Shown in pieces: positions 33,548-43,740 of a DNA stretch of 47,777 bases. This DNA is from Nocardioides sp. AX2bis (GTDB taxonomy: Bacteria > Actinomycetota > Actinomycetes > Propionibacteriales > Nocardioidaceae), in contig NZ_LR733215.1 in the NCBI RefSeq assembly GCF_902506435.1, positions 2,217,078 through 2,264,854 on the forward strand. The letters are read 5' to 3'. The notes beneath the pieces are model-generated. The model made no database searches and was not told the origin of the DNA. It saw nothing but the letters and a program-made list of their open reading frames with translations. Each line of letters opens with the position of its first letter. The first letter of the stretch is position 1. The position numbers and the translations under genes are program-made.

Positions 33548-33753
33548 TCCGTCGCGGCCACGTCGACCACCAGCCGGGGCGGTGAGGTGAGGGTGAAGAC
33601 CCGGAAGGGGGCGCGGTCGCCGTCGATCCCGGCGAGGACCTGGGTGAAGCCCTCGAAGGTGCCCGCCACGTACACGCCGTCGACGACGTCACCGTCCAGC
33701 GGGGAGAGCCGCCGGGGGCCGTCGTAGTAGTCGGGGGCGGGCGCGGTGGTGCC
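33544..33753 (-). pseudogene. C-terminal third of an AMIN-like domain lipoprotein, detached by inversion
   Basis: The 69-codon frame reads GTTAPAPDYYDGPRRLSPLD, DGVYVAGTFEGFTQVLAG and FRVFTLTSPPRLVVDVAATE to TGA 33544-33546. This is the second half of the AMIN-like fold whose first half is on the opposite strand at 34080-34493. Joining codon TCC (34491-34493) to GGC (33753-33751) gives an uninterrupted 207-codon gene reading VYAS-GTTAPAPDYYDG. Without an N-terminus it cannot be secreted. Confidence 0.75.
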
Positions 33754-33941
33754 GCCTGCCCGAGGATCGCCCCCAGGCGCACTGCCTCGTGCTCGATCTC
33801 CTCGACCGGCGGCGGGCTCTCCTCGAGCCAGGTCACCGCGAGGTCGTCGCTGCGGCGGGCCCACGTCCCGCGCACCACTCCCCCGACGACGACCGGGTTC
33901 GCCTTGTGGAAGAACGGCCCCTCGTCCAGCACCTCGCTCAC
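33754..33941 (-). pseudogene. Fragment resembling the C-terminus of an AlkZ-like (winged-helix DNA glycosylase) protein
   Basis: From GTG 33941 the frame reads HKANPVVVGGVVRGTWARRS, DDLAVTWLEESPPPVEEIEH and EAVRLGAILG, like the last strand and helix of AlkZ-type winged-helix proteins. The frame then runs into the AMIN fragment. If the 33754-34493 block is turned round, the frame instead stops after 67 codons (ILGQASRRR), a natural-looking end. A TAGGGT box ends 6 nt before the GTG, so it might be a small gene of its own. The assignment is tentative. Confidence 0.45.
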
Positions 33942-34079
33942 CGTCGCACCCTAGGGCGACGCGTTCCCGGCCGGCCAGTGCGGTGACGTAGCTCCCCCGG
34001 AGGCGTGCGTCATGCCGGAGATCGTTCGCGAAGGCAACGGAAGGGGCAGACCGGGCGTCCTACCTGGGTGACGACCAAC

Positions 34080-34517
34080 ATGGCCCAGGATCCGACGCGG
34101 TACGCCGTGCGTAGCGCGGTGACGGCGCTGGTGTGCACGGTCGCCGCAGCCGCGTTCGCCGCGGGCTGCGGCAGCCGACCCGCAACCGGCCCGGCGACGC
34201 CCACGCCGTCCGACGAGGGGTCGACGACCGCGGACACCGCGGACAGCGCAGACGGCCCTCCGGCGTTCGGCCGCAGCACGGGCCGTCGTACGAGCGACCC
34301 GTCCCGCAACGCCCTCCTCGTGCTGACGGACGTCCGCACCGGGGAGGCCGGGCGTTTCGACCGGGTCGTGCTGGAGTTCAGCGGCAGGGGGACGCCCGGC
34401 TACGTCGTCAACTACGTCGACCGGGCCGTCGTCGACGGCAGCGGGACGGTCGTCGATCTCGGAGGTGGCCCGGTCCTGGACGTCTACGCCTCCCAGTCGT
34501 CGGCGGTGAGCCGGTAG
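34080..34517 (+). pseudogene. N-terminal part of an AMIN-like domain lipoprotein, broken by inversion
   Basis: From ATG 34080 the product has a lipoprotein signal (hydrophobic VTALVCTVAAAAFAAGC, lipobox FAAGC), an acidic Ser/Thr/Asp-rich linker and the first strands of an AMIN-like domain: RFDRVVLEFSGRGTPGYVVN, VVDLGGGPVLDVYAS. After Ser138 only seven foreign residues precede the stop at 34517. The missing 69 residues lie inverted at 33544-33753. Intact proteins of this kind are surface lipoproteins of unknown role. The truncated form would lack half its fold. Confidence 0.75.
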
Positions 34518-34864
34518 TGGTCGACCCAGCTCGTCCGCTCCCACTGCCTGCCCGCCGCGCGCAGCGCCAGGTAGACGCCGGCGTCCTCCGGGGCGAGGTA
34601 GTGCACCGCCCCGCGGAAGGCGAACGCCTTGACCACCGCGCCGGTGTTCAGCGCGGCGGCGAGCTCCCCCGGCTCCGACGCGGCGCGGCGGGTGCGCACC
34701 ATCAGCTCGGCGGCGGTCTCGTCCATCGACAGCACCGCGCCGAGGCGGCGTACGACACCGCCGACCGGCTCCGTGCCGACCGGGTCGAGCAGGTGGCGGT
34801 CCAGGCGCCAGGCGAGGGCCTGGGGCCAGGTGAGGGACGCCTCGGTGCCCCTCGTCAGAGCCAC
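34484..34864 (-). pseudogene. N-terminal third of an AlkZ-like winged-helix DNA-binding protein
   Basis: The 126-residue frame begins at GTG 34864 and reads LTWPQALAWRLDRHLLDPVG, VVRRLGAVLSMDETAAELMV, AFAFRGAVHYLAPEDAGVYL and VDHYRLTADDWEA before a stop at the rearrangement point near 34492. Family members are about 350 residues, so roughly two thirds are lost. Intact AlkZ-like proteins remove alkylated bases or DNA cross-links. It overlaps the end of the upstream hypothetical gene by 10 nt, indicating an operon before the damage. Confidence 0.7.
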
Positions 34865-35544
34865 CTCAACGCCGCCGCGTGGTCGGGGTGTGCGGGCCAG
34901 GACCGGTCCGGCTCGTCGTTCCAGTCGCCACCGAGGCGGGCCAGCGCGGCGCCCTGGGACTGCTGGAGGGTCTGAGGGAACTTGGTCCCGCGGTGCCGGT
35001 CGAAGTGGTAGGCCGAGGTGTCGTCCAGCTCGGTGAGGGCCAACCCGTCGGGCTCGATCCCGAATCCGAGCACGATGACGTCGGCCGCCGTGCCGGCCGT
35101 CGTGAAACCGGCCCAGGCCCCGGCGAACCGGAAGACCGAGGCAGGCACGGCTTCGTCGTCGATGGTCCAGGTCGTCCGCGGCCACTCGTCGTGTCGACGT
35201 GCCTGGCGCCTGCCCTGCTCGGTGATGCGGTCGCGGTAGTCGTCCGGGCTCACCAGGGGCGCGGGCATGGTGACGTCGGTCAAGGCGAACATCGCGTGGT
35301 CGGCTGCGTCAGCGGGCACCGCGACACGGTCGATCTCCAGCTCGTCGTAGCGGTCCTTGCGCAGGGAGGTGATCCGCACCCACGGACGCTCGGGGTCCCT
35401 TCCGCGAGTCCACCCGTGCTGGAGCTGCACGCCGGTCGCTGGATGACCGAGGCGGCCGTCCAGCGTCGCGAGCCACCGGGGCGCGTCCCACTCCCCCGCG
35501 AGTCCGTACGGGGTGAAGGTGAGTGCCGGCCAGCCGTAGCCCAT
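34855..35544 (-). CDS. Hypothetical protein
   Basis: The 229-residue soluble protein has no signal or membrane segment. It contains PERPWVRITSLRKDRYDELE, a GRRQARRHDEWPRTTWTIDD stretch, DVIVLGFGIEPDGLALTELD and a C-terminal SWPAHPDHAAALRWL. I do not recognise the family; the mix of Trp/Arg and Asp patches suggests an independent globular domain. CAGGAT lies 7 nt before the ATG, in the leaderless style. It is followed at once by the broken AlkZ-like gene. Confidence 0.65.
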   Translation of the reverse strand: MGYGWPALTFTPYGLAGEWDAPRWLATLDGRLGHPATGVQLQHGWTRGRDPERPWVRITSLRKDRYDELEIDRVAVPADAADHAMFALTDVTMPAPLVSPDDYRDRITEQGRRQARRHDEWPRTTWTIDDEAVPASVFRFAGAWAGFTTAGTAADVIVLGFGIEPDGLALTELDDTSAYHFDRHRGTKFPQTLQQSQGAALARLGGDWNDEPDRSWPAHPDHAAALRWL

Positions 35545-35583
35545 GCGGCCGATCCTGGCACGGGTGCCGCGCGGCCTGCCCGG

Positions 35584-35632
35584 GTCGACCTGACCGTTTC
35601 ACGCACCAGGTGCGTGAAAGGGCCAGGTCGAC
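35584..35632. repeat. 49-bp perfect-ended palindrome, REP-like or terminator
   Basis: Arms starting GTCGACCTGACCGTTTCACG and ending AAAGGGCCAGGTCGAC pair with two mismatches plus the central bases; the inner part is TTTCACGCACC / GGTGCGTGAAA. It lies downstream of the cytidylyltransferase-like gene and upstream of the hypothetical gene. I recall very similar elements scattered in Nocardioides genomes, which would make it a repeat family, perhaps also working as terminator. Confidence 0.75.
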
Positions 35633-35645
35633 GTGCGATCTGCGT

Positions 35646-36065
35646 CTACCCGAGCCGCGCCAGCACGCGCGCGATCAGGTCGGTGGTCGACACACCCTCG
35701 GTCCGCGGCACGAGCCGCAGCCGGCCGTCGTCCACCGCCTCCCCGTAGACGTCGACCGCCACGTCGGGGTCGAGGTCGTCGCCGTGCACGACAAGCTCGA
35801 GGTCGTGCGTGGCGAGGAAGTCCAGGCTCGGGCGCAGCGGCGCGTCGGAGATCACCTCATCCACGTACCGGCAGGCTTCGACCACGGCGACGCGCTCGGC
35901 CAGGGACATGATCGGCGTCCGCTTGTACTCGGCCGCCGACTCGTCGGACAGCACGCCCACCACCACCTGGTCGCCGAGCTCCCGAGCGGCCCGGAGCAGC
36001 GCGATGTGGCCGGGGTGGAACAGGTCCCCGACCATGTCGACGTAGACACGAGATGCTCGGACCAT
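35646..36065 (-). CDS. Cytidylyltransferase/adenylyltransferase family protein
   Basis: The 139-residue enzyme has the nucleotidyltransferase signature DLFHPGHIALL with HPGH at 17-20, a central VVVGVLSDESAAEYKR and the C-terminal TEGVSTTDLIARVL. This matches the CTP:phosphocholine / glycerol-3-phosphate cytidylyltransferase type (TagD-like). It would join CTP to a phospho-alcohol; the exact partner is unknown. ATG 36065 is chosen since homology starts immediately. Single gene followed by a strong palindrome. Confidence 0.85.
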   Translation of the reverse strand: MVRASRVYVDMVGDLFHPGHIALLRAARELGDQVVVGVLSDESAAEYKRTPIMSLAERVAVVEACRYVDEVISDAPLRPSLDFLATHDLELVVHGDDLDPDVAVDVYGEAVDDGRLRLVPRTEGVSTTDLIARVLARLG

Positions 36066-36106
36066 CCGACTCCCCCTGACCGCTCGACGTGCTCGGTGCC
36101 TCCAGC

Positions 36107-36730
36107 CTAGGACCCGATCCGGGCCCAGGCGCCGTACAGCGGGTCGCCGCCCCCGCGCGGAGGGGTCCGCAGCGCGGTCCTCACCCCGTCGAACCCGGCC
36201 TGCTCGAGGTAGGCCCGGACGATCGCGACCCGTCCGTCGTCGTCGGTGGAGAGCCACCCGCGGACCGCCTTGGTCGGGAAGCACCGGTTGCTGAAGGTGA
36301 GGACGACGACCCCACCGGGGCGCAGCACCCGCCTGACCTCGCGCAGCACCGCGACCGGACGCGTGAGGTAGTCGACCGACACGCAGCAGGTCACCGCGTC
36401 GAACGAGGCCTCCTCGAACGGCAGCCGTGGGTCGACGTTGAGGTCCTGGACGACGACCTGCTCCGCCATCGGGTTCGCCCGCAGCTCGACGTCGTTCATC
36501 CCGAGCACGACGAGCCCACCGGCCGGTTCCCCGGACAGGTGGGACACCCAGGACGACATCAGGTCCAGGACCCTGCCGTCCGGCACCCCGAGCTCGTTGT
36601 ACAGCGCGCTCACCGCGGCGATCGCGGCGTCGTCGAGATGGGTCACCAGGCGCGGCGGGACGTAGAACTCCGCGTCGTCAGCGCTGTCCTGCCGGTCGAA
36701 GAATCCCGGCGGCCACTCGTCGTCTGTCAT
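36107..36730 (-). CDS. SAM-dependent methyltransferase domain protein
   Basis: The 207-residue protein has GRVLDLMSSWVSHL as motif I (with LMSS in place of the usual glycine-rich GCG). Then come VVLGMNDVELRAN, VDPRLPFEEASFDAVTCCVS, VLREVRRVLRPGGVVVLTFS and NRCFPTKAVRGW. The pattern is that of methyltransferase-11 enzymes. The weak motif I makes SAM binding less certain. CATGAT lies 6 nt before the ATG, again near the leaderless layout. It ends 42 nt before the cytidylyltransferase gene. Confidence 0.8.
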   Translation of the reverse strand: MTDDEWPPGFFDRQDSADDAEFYVPPRLVTHLDDAAIAAVSALYNELGVPDGRVLDLMSSWVSHLSGEPAGGLVVLGMNDVELRANPMAEQVVVQDLNVDPRLPFEEASFDAVTCCVSVDYLTRPVAVLREVRRVLRPGGVVVLTFSNRCFPTKAVRGWLSTDDDGRVAIVRAYLEQAGFDGVRTALRTPPRGGGDPLYGAWARIGS

Positions 36731-36760
36731 GACCCGATCATGCCCCGGCCGGCAGGACGC

Positions 36761-39136
<2,376 letters not shown>

Positions 39137-39164
39137 GGATCCTCCAGGGACGGTGCGGGCGCAC

Positions 39165-39185
39165 GTTGAGTGCGATCGACTCAAC
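39165..39185. promoter_or_regulatory. HAIR (HspR-associated inverted repeat) operator upstream of lon
   Basis: GTTGAGT and ACTCAAC face each other across 7 bp (GCGATCG), fitting the HspR consensus CTTGAGT-N7-ACTCAAG except for the outer bases. It lies in the lon/sbcD divergent region, 28 nt before the lon ATG. HspR control of lon is known in Streptomyces. Confidence 0.85.
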
Positions 39186-39300
39186 CTCGGGGGCGGCGTC
39201 GTGCTTCCGGTGTTCACCGTGGGCGAACCCGGGGGGTGGATCCGGGGTCCCTCCGGCGTGCGTCCCGGGGGCTGTCGGCGGAGCCGTCTACGTTCGTCGC

Positions 39301-40527
39301 ATGCGGCTGCTCCACACCTCCGACTGGCACCTGGGCCGGTCCTTCCACCGGGAGGGCATGCTCGAGCACCAGGCCGCGTTCGTCGACCACCTGCTCGAGG
39401 TCGTCGCGTCCGAGGAGGTCGACGCGGTGCTGGTCGCGGGCGACGTCTACGACCGGGCGCTGCCGCCGGTCGACGCCGTGCGCCTGGCCGACGAGTCCCT
39501 GGCCCGGCTGGCCGCCTCGCGGGCGCGGGTCGTGCTGACCAGCGGCAACCACGACTCCGCCCAGCGGCTCGGCTTCAGCTCCCGGCTGATCGACGCCGCC
39601 GGGGTCCACATCCGTGCCGACGTGTCCGCGGTCGGGGTCCCGGTCCTGCTCGAGGACGACCACGGCCCCGTCGCCGTGCACGGCCTGCCCTACCTCGACC
39701 CGCACACCGTCACCGACGCCTGGGGCCTGCCCGTGCGCAGCCACGAGAGCGCGATGGCCGAGGCGATGCGCCGGGTGCGCGCCGACCTCGCCACCCGCCC
39801 GGCCGGCACCCGCTCGGTCGTCCTGGCCCACGCCTTCGTCGCCGCCGGCGGGACCGCGCCGGAGGCCAGCGACTCCGAGCGCGACATCAGCGTCGGCGGG
39901 GTCTCGCTGGTGCCCGGGTCGGTCTTCGACGGCGTCGACTACGTCGCCCTCGGCCACCTGCACGGCCGCCGTGCGCTGACCGACCGGCTGCGCTACTCCG
40001 GCTCGCCGCTGGCCTACTCCTTCTCCGAGGCCGAGCACCGCAAGGGCTCCTGGCTGGTCGACCTCGACGCCACCGGCGGCGTCGACGCGACCTGGGTCGA
40101 CGCCCCGGTCCCCCGCCCGCTGGCCCGGCTGCGCGGCTCGCTGGAGGAGCTGCTCGGCGACCCCCGGCACGCGGTGCACGAGGGGTCCTGGGTGGAGGCG
40201 ACGCTCACCGACGCCAGCCGCCCGCTCCAGGCGATGGAGCAGCTGCGGCGACGCTTCCCGCACGCCCTGCTGCTGTCCTTCGCGACCCCTCCCCCGGGCC
40301 TGGCCGTGCTCGGCGACGGCGCGGCGCGCGGCACCCGGCGTACCGACCGGGAGCTGGCGACCGAGTTCCTGACCACCATGCGCGGCGCCGAGCCCGCCGA
40401 CGCCGAACTGGCTCTGCTCCACGAGGCCGTCGACGCGTGCTGCGAGGACACCGACGTCGACACGCTGCTGAGCGCCGGGTCGGATCACGCCTCGGAGACC
40501 GACCCCGCGTCGGGGGTGGGTCGGTGA
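39301..40527 (+). CDS. sbcD: Exonuclease SbcD (Mre11-like nuclease subunit)
   Basis: The 408-residue metallophosphoesterase has all motifs: SDWHLG (7-12), VAGDVYDRA, TSGNHDS, VVLAHAFV and ALGHLHGR. With SbcC it cuts hairpins and DNA ends during repair. ATG 39301 is preceded by TACGTT (39289-39294) at 6 nt, so the operon mRNA is probably leaderless. The TGA stop overlaps the GTG of sbcC by 3 nt. Confidence 0.94.
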   Translation: MRLLHTSDWHLGRSFHREGMLEHQAAFVDHLLEVVASEEVDAVLVAGDVYDRALPPVDAVRLADESLARLAASRARVVLTSGNHDSAQRLGFSSRLIDAAGVHIRADVSAVGVPVLLEDDHGPVAVHGLPYLDPHTVTDAWGLPVRSHESAMAEAMRRVRADLATRPAGTRSVVLAHAFVAAGGTAPEASDSERDISVGGVSLVPGSVFDGVDYVALGHLHGRRALTDRLRYSGSPLAYSFSEAEHRKGSWLVDLDATGGVDATWVDAPVPRPLARLRGSLEELLGDPRHAVHEGSWVEATLTDASRPLQAMEQLRRRFPHALLLSFATPPPGLAVLGDGAARGTRRTDRELATEFLTTMRGAEPADAELALLHEAVDACCEDTDVDTLLSAGSDHASETDPASGVGR

Positions 40528-43500
40528 GGCTGCACGAGCTGGAGGTCGCGGCGTTCGGCCCGTTCACGGACGCCGTCACCGTCGACCTCGACGCGCTGGC
40601 CGAGGGCGGCTTGTTCCTGCTGTCCGGGCCGACCGGCGCCGGCAAGACAAGCGTCCTGGACGCGGTCTGCTTCGCGCTCTACGGCGAGGTCCCCGGCGAC
40701 CGCGCTGCCGCCCGGCGGCTGCGCTCCGACCAGGCCGCCGAGGGCGCGGAGCCGCGCGTACGCCTGGTCGCGACCCTGGCAGGACGCCGCTTCGAGCTGA
40801 CCCGGACCCCGGCCTGGCAGCGGCCCAAGAAGCGCGGCACAGGCACGACCCAGCAGCAGGCCAGCGTCCGGGTCCGCGAGCGGGTCGACGGGTCGTGGAC
40901 CACGCTCACCACCCGGCTCGACGAGGCCGGGCACCTGGCTACGACGCTGCTGGGGATGAACCTGGCCCAGTTCACGCAGGTCGCGATGCTGCCCCAGGGG
41001 CGCTTCCAGGCCTTCCTGCGCGCCGACTCCGACGAGCGGCAGAAGCTGCTGCAGCGCCTGTTCGGCACCGCCCGCTTCGAGCGAGCCGAGTCCTGGCTGC
41101 GCGAGCGCCGCAGCGAGGCCCGCCGCGAGCACGACCGCGCCCACCTCGACCTCTCCGGCACCCTCGGTCGCGTCGCCGAGGTCGGCGGCGCCGACCTTCC
41201 CGCGTGGGACCTGGACGACCTCGCCCTGCCGGCGCGCTCCGGCGAGGTCACCGCCTGGACGCACGAGCTCGCCCGGGCCGCTGACGACGACCGGGCCACG
41301 CTCGACGCCGGCCTCGCCGACGTCGCCACGCAGGAGCAGGAGGCCCGCGCCCTGCTCGAGGCCGCCCGCGTGGAGGCCGAGCGGCTCGCCCGCCGCTCGG
41401 CGGCGACGGCCGAGCTCGAGGTGCTCCGCGCGCGCACCGACGACCACGACGAGGAGGTACGCCGCCTCGAGGCCGCTCGCCGCGCGGCCCCCGTCGCTCC
41501 GCTCCGCACCCGGCTGACCGCAGCGCTCGGCCAGCAGGACCGCGCCGGGAAGGACCACGCCGTGGCGTGGGCCGAGGCGGAGGCGCTGCTGGGCCCCGCC
41601 CCGGTCCTGGAGGTGCCGGAGCCGGAGGACGATGCCGACGAGCCGACGCTCTTCGACCTGCCGGACGACCGGGGGTCCAAGAGCGAGCCCCGGGGGTCGA
41701 GGAGCGAGCGCAGCGAGCGTCACGAGACCCCCACCACCCAGGACGCCCCCCGGTGGTCGAGGAGCGAGCGCAGCGAGCGTCACGAGACCCCCACCACCCA
41801 GGACGCCGCCGACCTCACCTGGATGCACGAGCAGGCCGACGCCGCGCTGGCCGACGCCACCGCGGTCGACGGAGCCCGCTCCCTGGAGCACCGCGCCCGC
41901 GAGGTGGCCGCCGGGCTGGCCGAGGTCCGCACGGAGGTCGCCCGCCGCACCGCGCAGGTCGCCGACCTCGTCGAAGCCTGCGCCGGCGCCCCGACCGAGA
42001 TCGCAACCCTGCGCTCCAGGGCCGCCGGCGCCCAGCAGGCCGTCGTCCGGGCGGAGGCCGAGCGTCGTACCGTCCGCGACCTCGAGGCCCGCAGCACCGC
42101 GGCCCGCGACGCCGACCGTGTCCTCACCCTCCTCGCTCCGGCCCGTCAGCGGCACGCCGAGGCCCGCGACGAGGTCCTGGCCGCCCGCGAGGTCCTGCTC
42201 GACCTCCGCGAGCGTCGCATCGCCGGGATGGCCGCCGAGCTGGCCGTCGGACTCGCCGTCGGGGCGAGCTGCCCGGTCTGCGGCTCCGCCGAGCACCCCA
42301 CCAAGGCCGACCCCGCCCCCGGGTCACCGGACGCGACCGCCGAGCGCCGCGCCCAGCACGACGTCGACCAGGCCAACACCGTGGCGCACCTGCGCGACGA
42401 GGAGGTCCGCGACCTGGAGAGCCGGCTGGCTGCAGCCCGGGCGCGCGCGGGCGACGACGAGACCGACGAGCTGCTCGCCCGGACCGAGGTGGCCCGGGCG
42501 GCGTGCGCGGCGCTGGAGGCCGAGGCCGCCGGTCTCGAGCAGCACCACCGCGACCTGGACCGTGTCGAGCAGGAGCAGGAGGCGCGTCAGGCCGCGCTGA
42601 CCGAGGCCCGCTCCGCCCTGGACCGCGCCGAGGAGCGTCGCACCGCCCTGGAGGAGCAGTGCGTCGCCCTGGACGCCGAGCTGGCCGCGGTCCGCGGGGG
42701 GCACCCCGACCTGGACACCGCCGAGCGCCACCACCTGGACCGGGTGGGCGCAGCGCGGCGCGCGGTGCGGGCCGCCGAGGCCCTGGTCTCGGCACGGACG
42801 CACGTCCTCGAAGCCACCGCGGCCCTGGCTGCGGCGGCCGAGCACGCCGGTTTCGCCTCCCCCGAGCAGGCCCGCGACGCCACCCTGCCCGGTGCCGACG
42901 TCGACGCCCTCGACGCCCGCGTCCGCCGGCACCGGGAGCGGCTGAGCGCCGTCACCGCGGTGCTGCGCGACACCGATCCCGGCCCCGCGACCGGAGGGGA
43001 CCAGGCGCAGCCCGACCTCCCGGCGCTCGAGGCGACGCACCGCGCCGCCCTCGACCGGCTCGGCGACCACCGCGGCCGCCAGCGCCAGGTCGCGCACCGC
43101 GCCGCCCGGCTCGGCGAGCTCGACGCCGAGGTCACGGCCGCCGTGGCCCGCTGGACGCCGCTGCGCGACGAGCTCGACCTGGTGGCCCGCCTCTCGACCT
43201 TCGCCGAGGGCCGCAGCGCCGACAACCGGTGGCAGATCCGGTTCTCGGCCTACGTGCTGGCCTACCGGCTGAGCCAGGTGGTCGCCGCCGCCAACGTCCG
43301 GCTGGCCCGGATGAGCGACCAGCGCTACGCCCTCGAGCACACCGCCGACCGCGGCCGCGACCGCCGCGGCGGCCTCGGCCTGCTGGTGCGCGACGACTGG
43401 TCGGGGCTCTCGCGCAACCCCTCCACGCTCTCGGGCGGGGAGACCTTCGTGGTCTCGCTGGCCCTGGCGCTCGGGCTGTCCGACGTGATCACGGCCGAGG

Positions 43501-43718
43501 CCGGCGGCGTCGAGCTGGACACCCTCTTCGTCGACGAGGGGTTCGGCTCCCTGGACGCCGACACCCTCGACGACGTGATGGACACCCTCGACGCGCTGCG
43601 CGACGGCGGCCGGGTCGTCGGCGTGGTCAGCCACGTCGCCGAGATGCGCGACCGGATCCCGGTCCAGCTGCGGGTGACCAAGGCCCGCACCGGCTCGCGC
43701 CTTGCGATCCACCGGTGA
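40524..43718 (+). CDS. sbcC: Exonuclease SbcC (Rad50-like ATPase) with internal duplicated insertion
   Basis: The 1064-residue SMC-like ATPase has Walker A GPTGAGKTSVLDA (about 36-48), long coiled coils and the zinc hook CPVCG (about 583). The C-terminal half carries signature LSGGETFVVSLALALG and Walker B LDTLFVDEGFGSLD. It forms the head/tether of the SbcCD nuclease. Within the first coiled coil (residues 390-429) two 20-residue repeats, RSERSERHETPTTQDA in each, interrupt the helix. They are encoded by a 60-bp direct repeat built from a REP-like palindrome. GTG 40524 is inside the sbcD stop. Confidence 0.94.
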   Translation: MRLHELEVAAFGPFTDAVTVDLDALAEGGLFLLSGPTGAGKTSVLDAVCFALYGEVPGDRAAARRLRSDQAAEGAEPRVRLVATLAGRRFELTRTPAWQRPKKRGTGTTQQQASVRVRERVDGSWTTLTTRLDEAGHLATTLLGMNLAQFTQVAMLPQGRFQAFLRADSDERQKLLQRLFGTARFERAESWLRERRSEARREHDRAHLDLSGTLGRVAEVGGADLPAWDLDDLALPARSGEVTAWTHELARAADDDRATLDAGLADVATQEQEARALLEAARVEAERLARRSAATAELEVLRARTDDHDEEVRRLEAARRAAPVAPLRTRLTAALGQQDRAGKDHAVAWAEAEALLGPAPVLEVPEPEDDADEPTLFDLPDDRGSKSEPRGSRSERSERHETPTTQDAPRWSRSERSERHETPTTQDAADLTWMHEQADAALADATAVDGARSLEHRAREVAAGLAEVRTEVARRTAQVADLVEACAGAPTEIATLRSRAAGAQQAVVRAEAERRTVRDLEARSTAARDADRVLTLLAPARQRHAEARDEVLAAREVLLDLRERRIAGMAAELAVGLAVGASCPVCGSAEHPTKADPAPGSPDATAERRAQHDVDQANTVAHLRDEEVRDLESRLAAARARAGDDETDELLARTEVARAACAALEAEAAGLEQHHRDLDRVEQEQEARQAALTEARSALDRAEERRTALEEQCVALDAELAAVRGGHPDLDTAERHHLDRVGAARRAVRAAEALVSARTHVLEATAALAAAAEHAGFASPEQARDATLPGADVDALDARVRRHRERLSAVTAVLRDTDPGPATGGDQAQPDLPALEATHRAALDRLGDHRGRQRQVAHRAARLGELDAEVTAAVARWTPLRDELDLVARLSTFAEGRSADNRWQIRFSAYVLAYRLSQVVAAANVRLARMSDQRYALEHTADRGRDRRGGLGLLVRDDWSGLSRNPSTLSGGETFVVSLALALGLSDVITAEAGGVELDTLFVDEGFGSLDADTLDDVMDTLDALRDGGRVVGVVSHVAEMRDRIPVQLRVTKARTGSRLAIHR
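41691..41807 (+). repeat. 60-bp tandem duplication of a REP-like palindrome inside sbcC
   Basis: The 47 bases from 41701 recur without change from 41761; the preceding ten differ at one place (GGGGG against GGTGG). Each unit contains GTCGAGGAGCGAGCGCAGCG AGCG-type palindromic core, familiar from intergenic REP elements of actinobacteria. A decayed third unit starts at about 41671 (GGGGGTCCAAGAGCGAGCCC). Unit length keeps the frame. Confidence 0.88.
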
Positions 43719-43740
43719 GCGGGCGGGTAGGTTCACGGCC

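Noticed and set aside
33754..34493. Recombinase-controlled phase-variable switch
   Set aside because: An inversion is evident, but no inverted repeats at its ends and no site-specific recombinase gene are found in the window.
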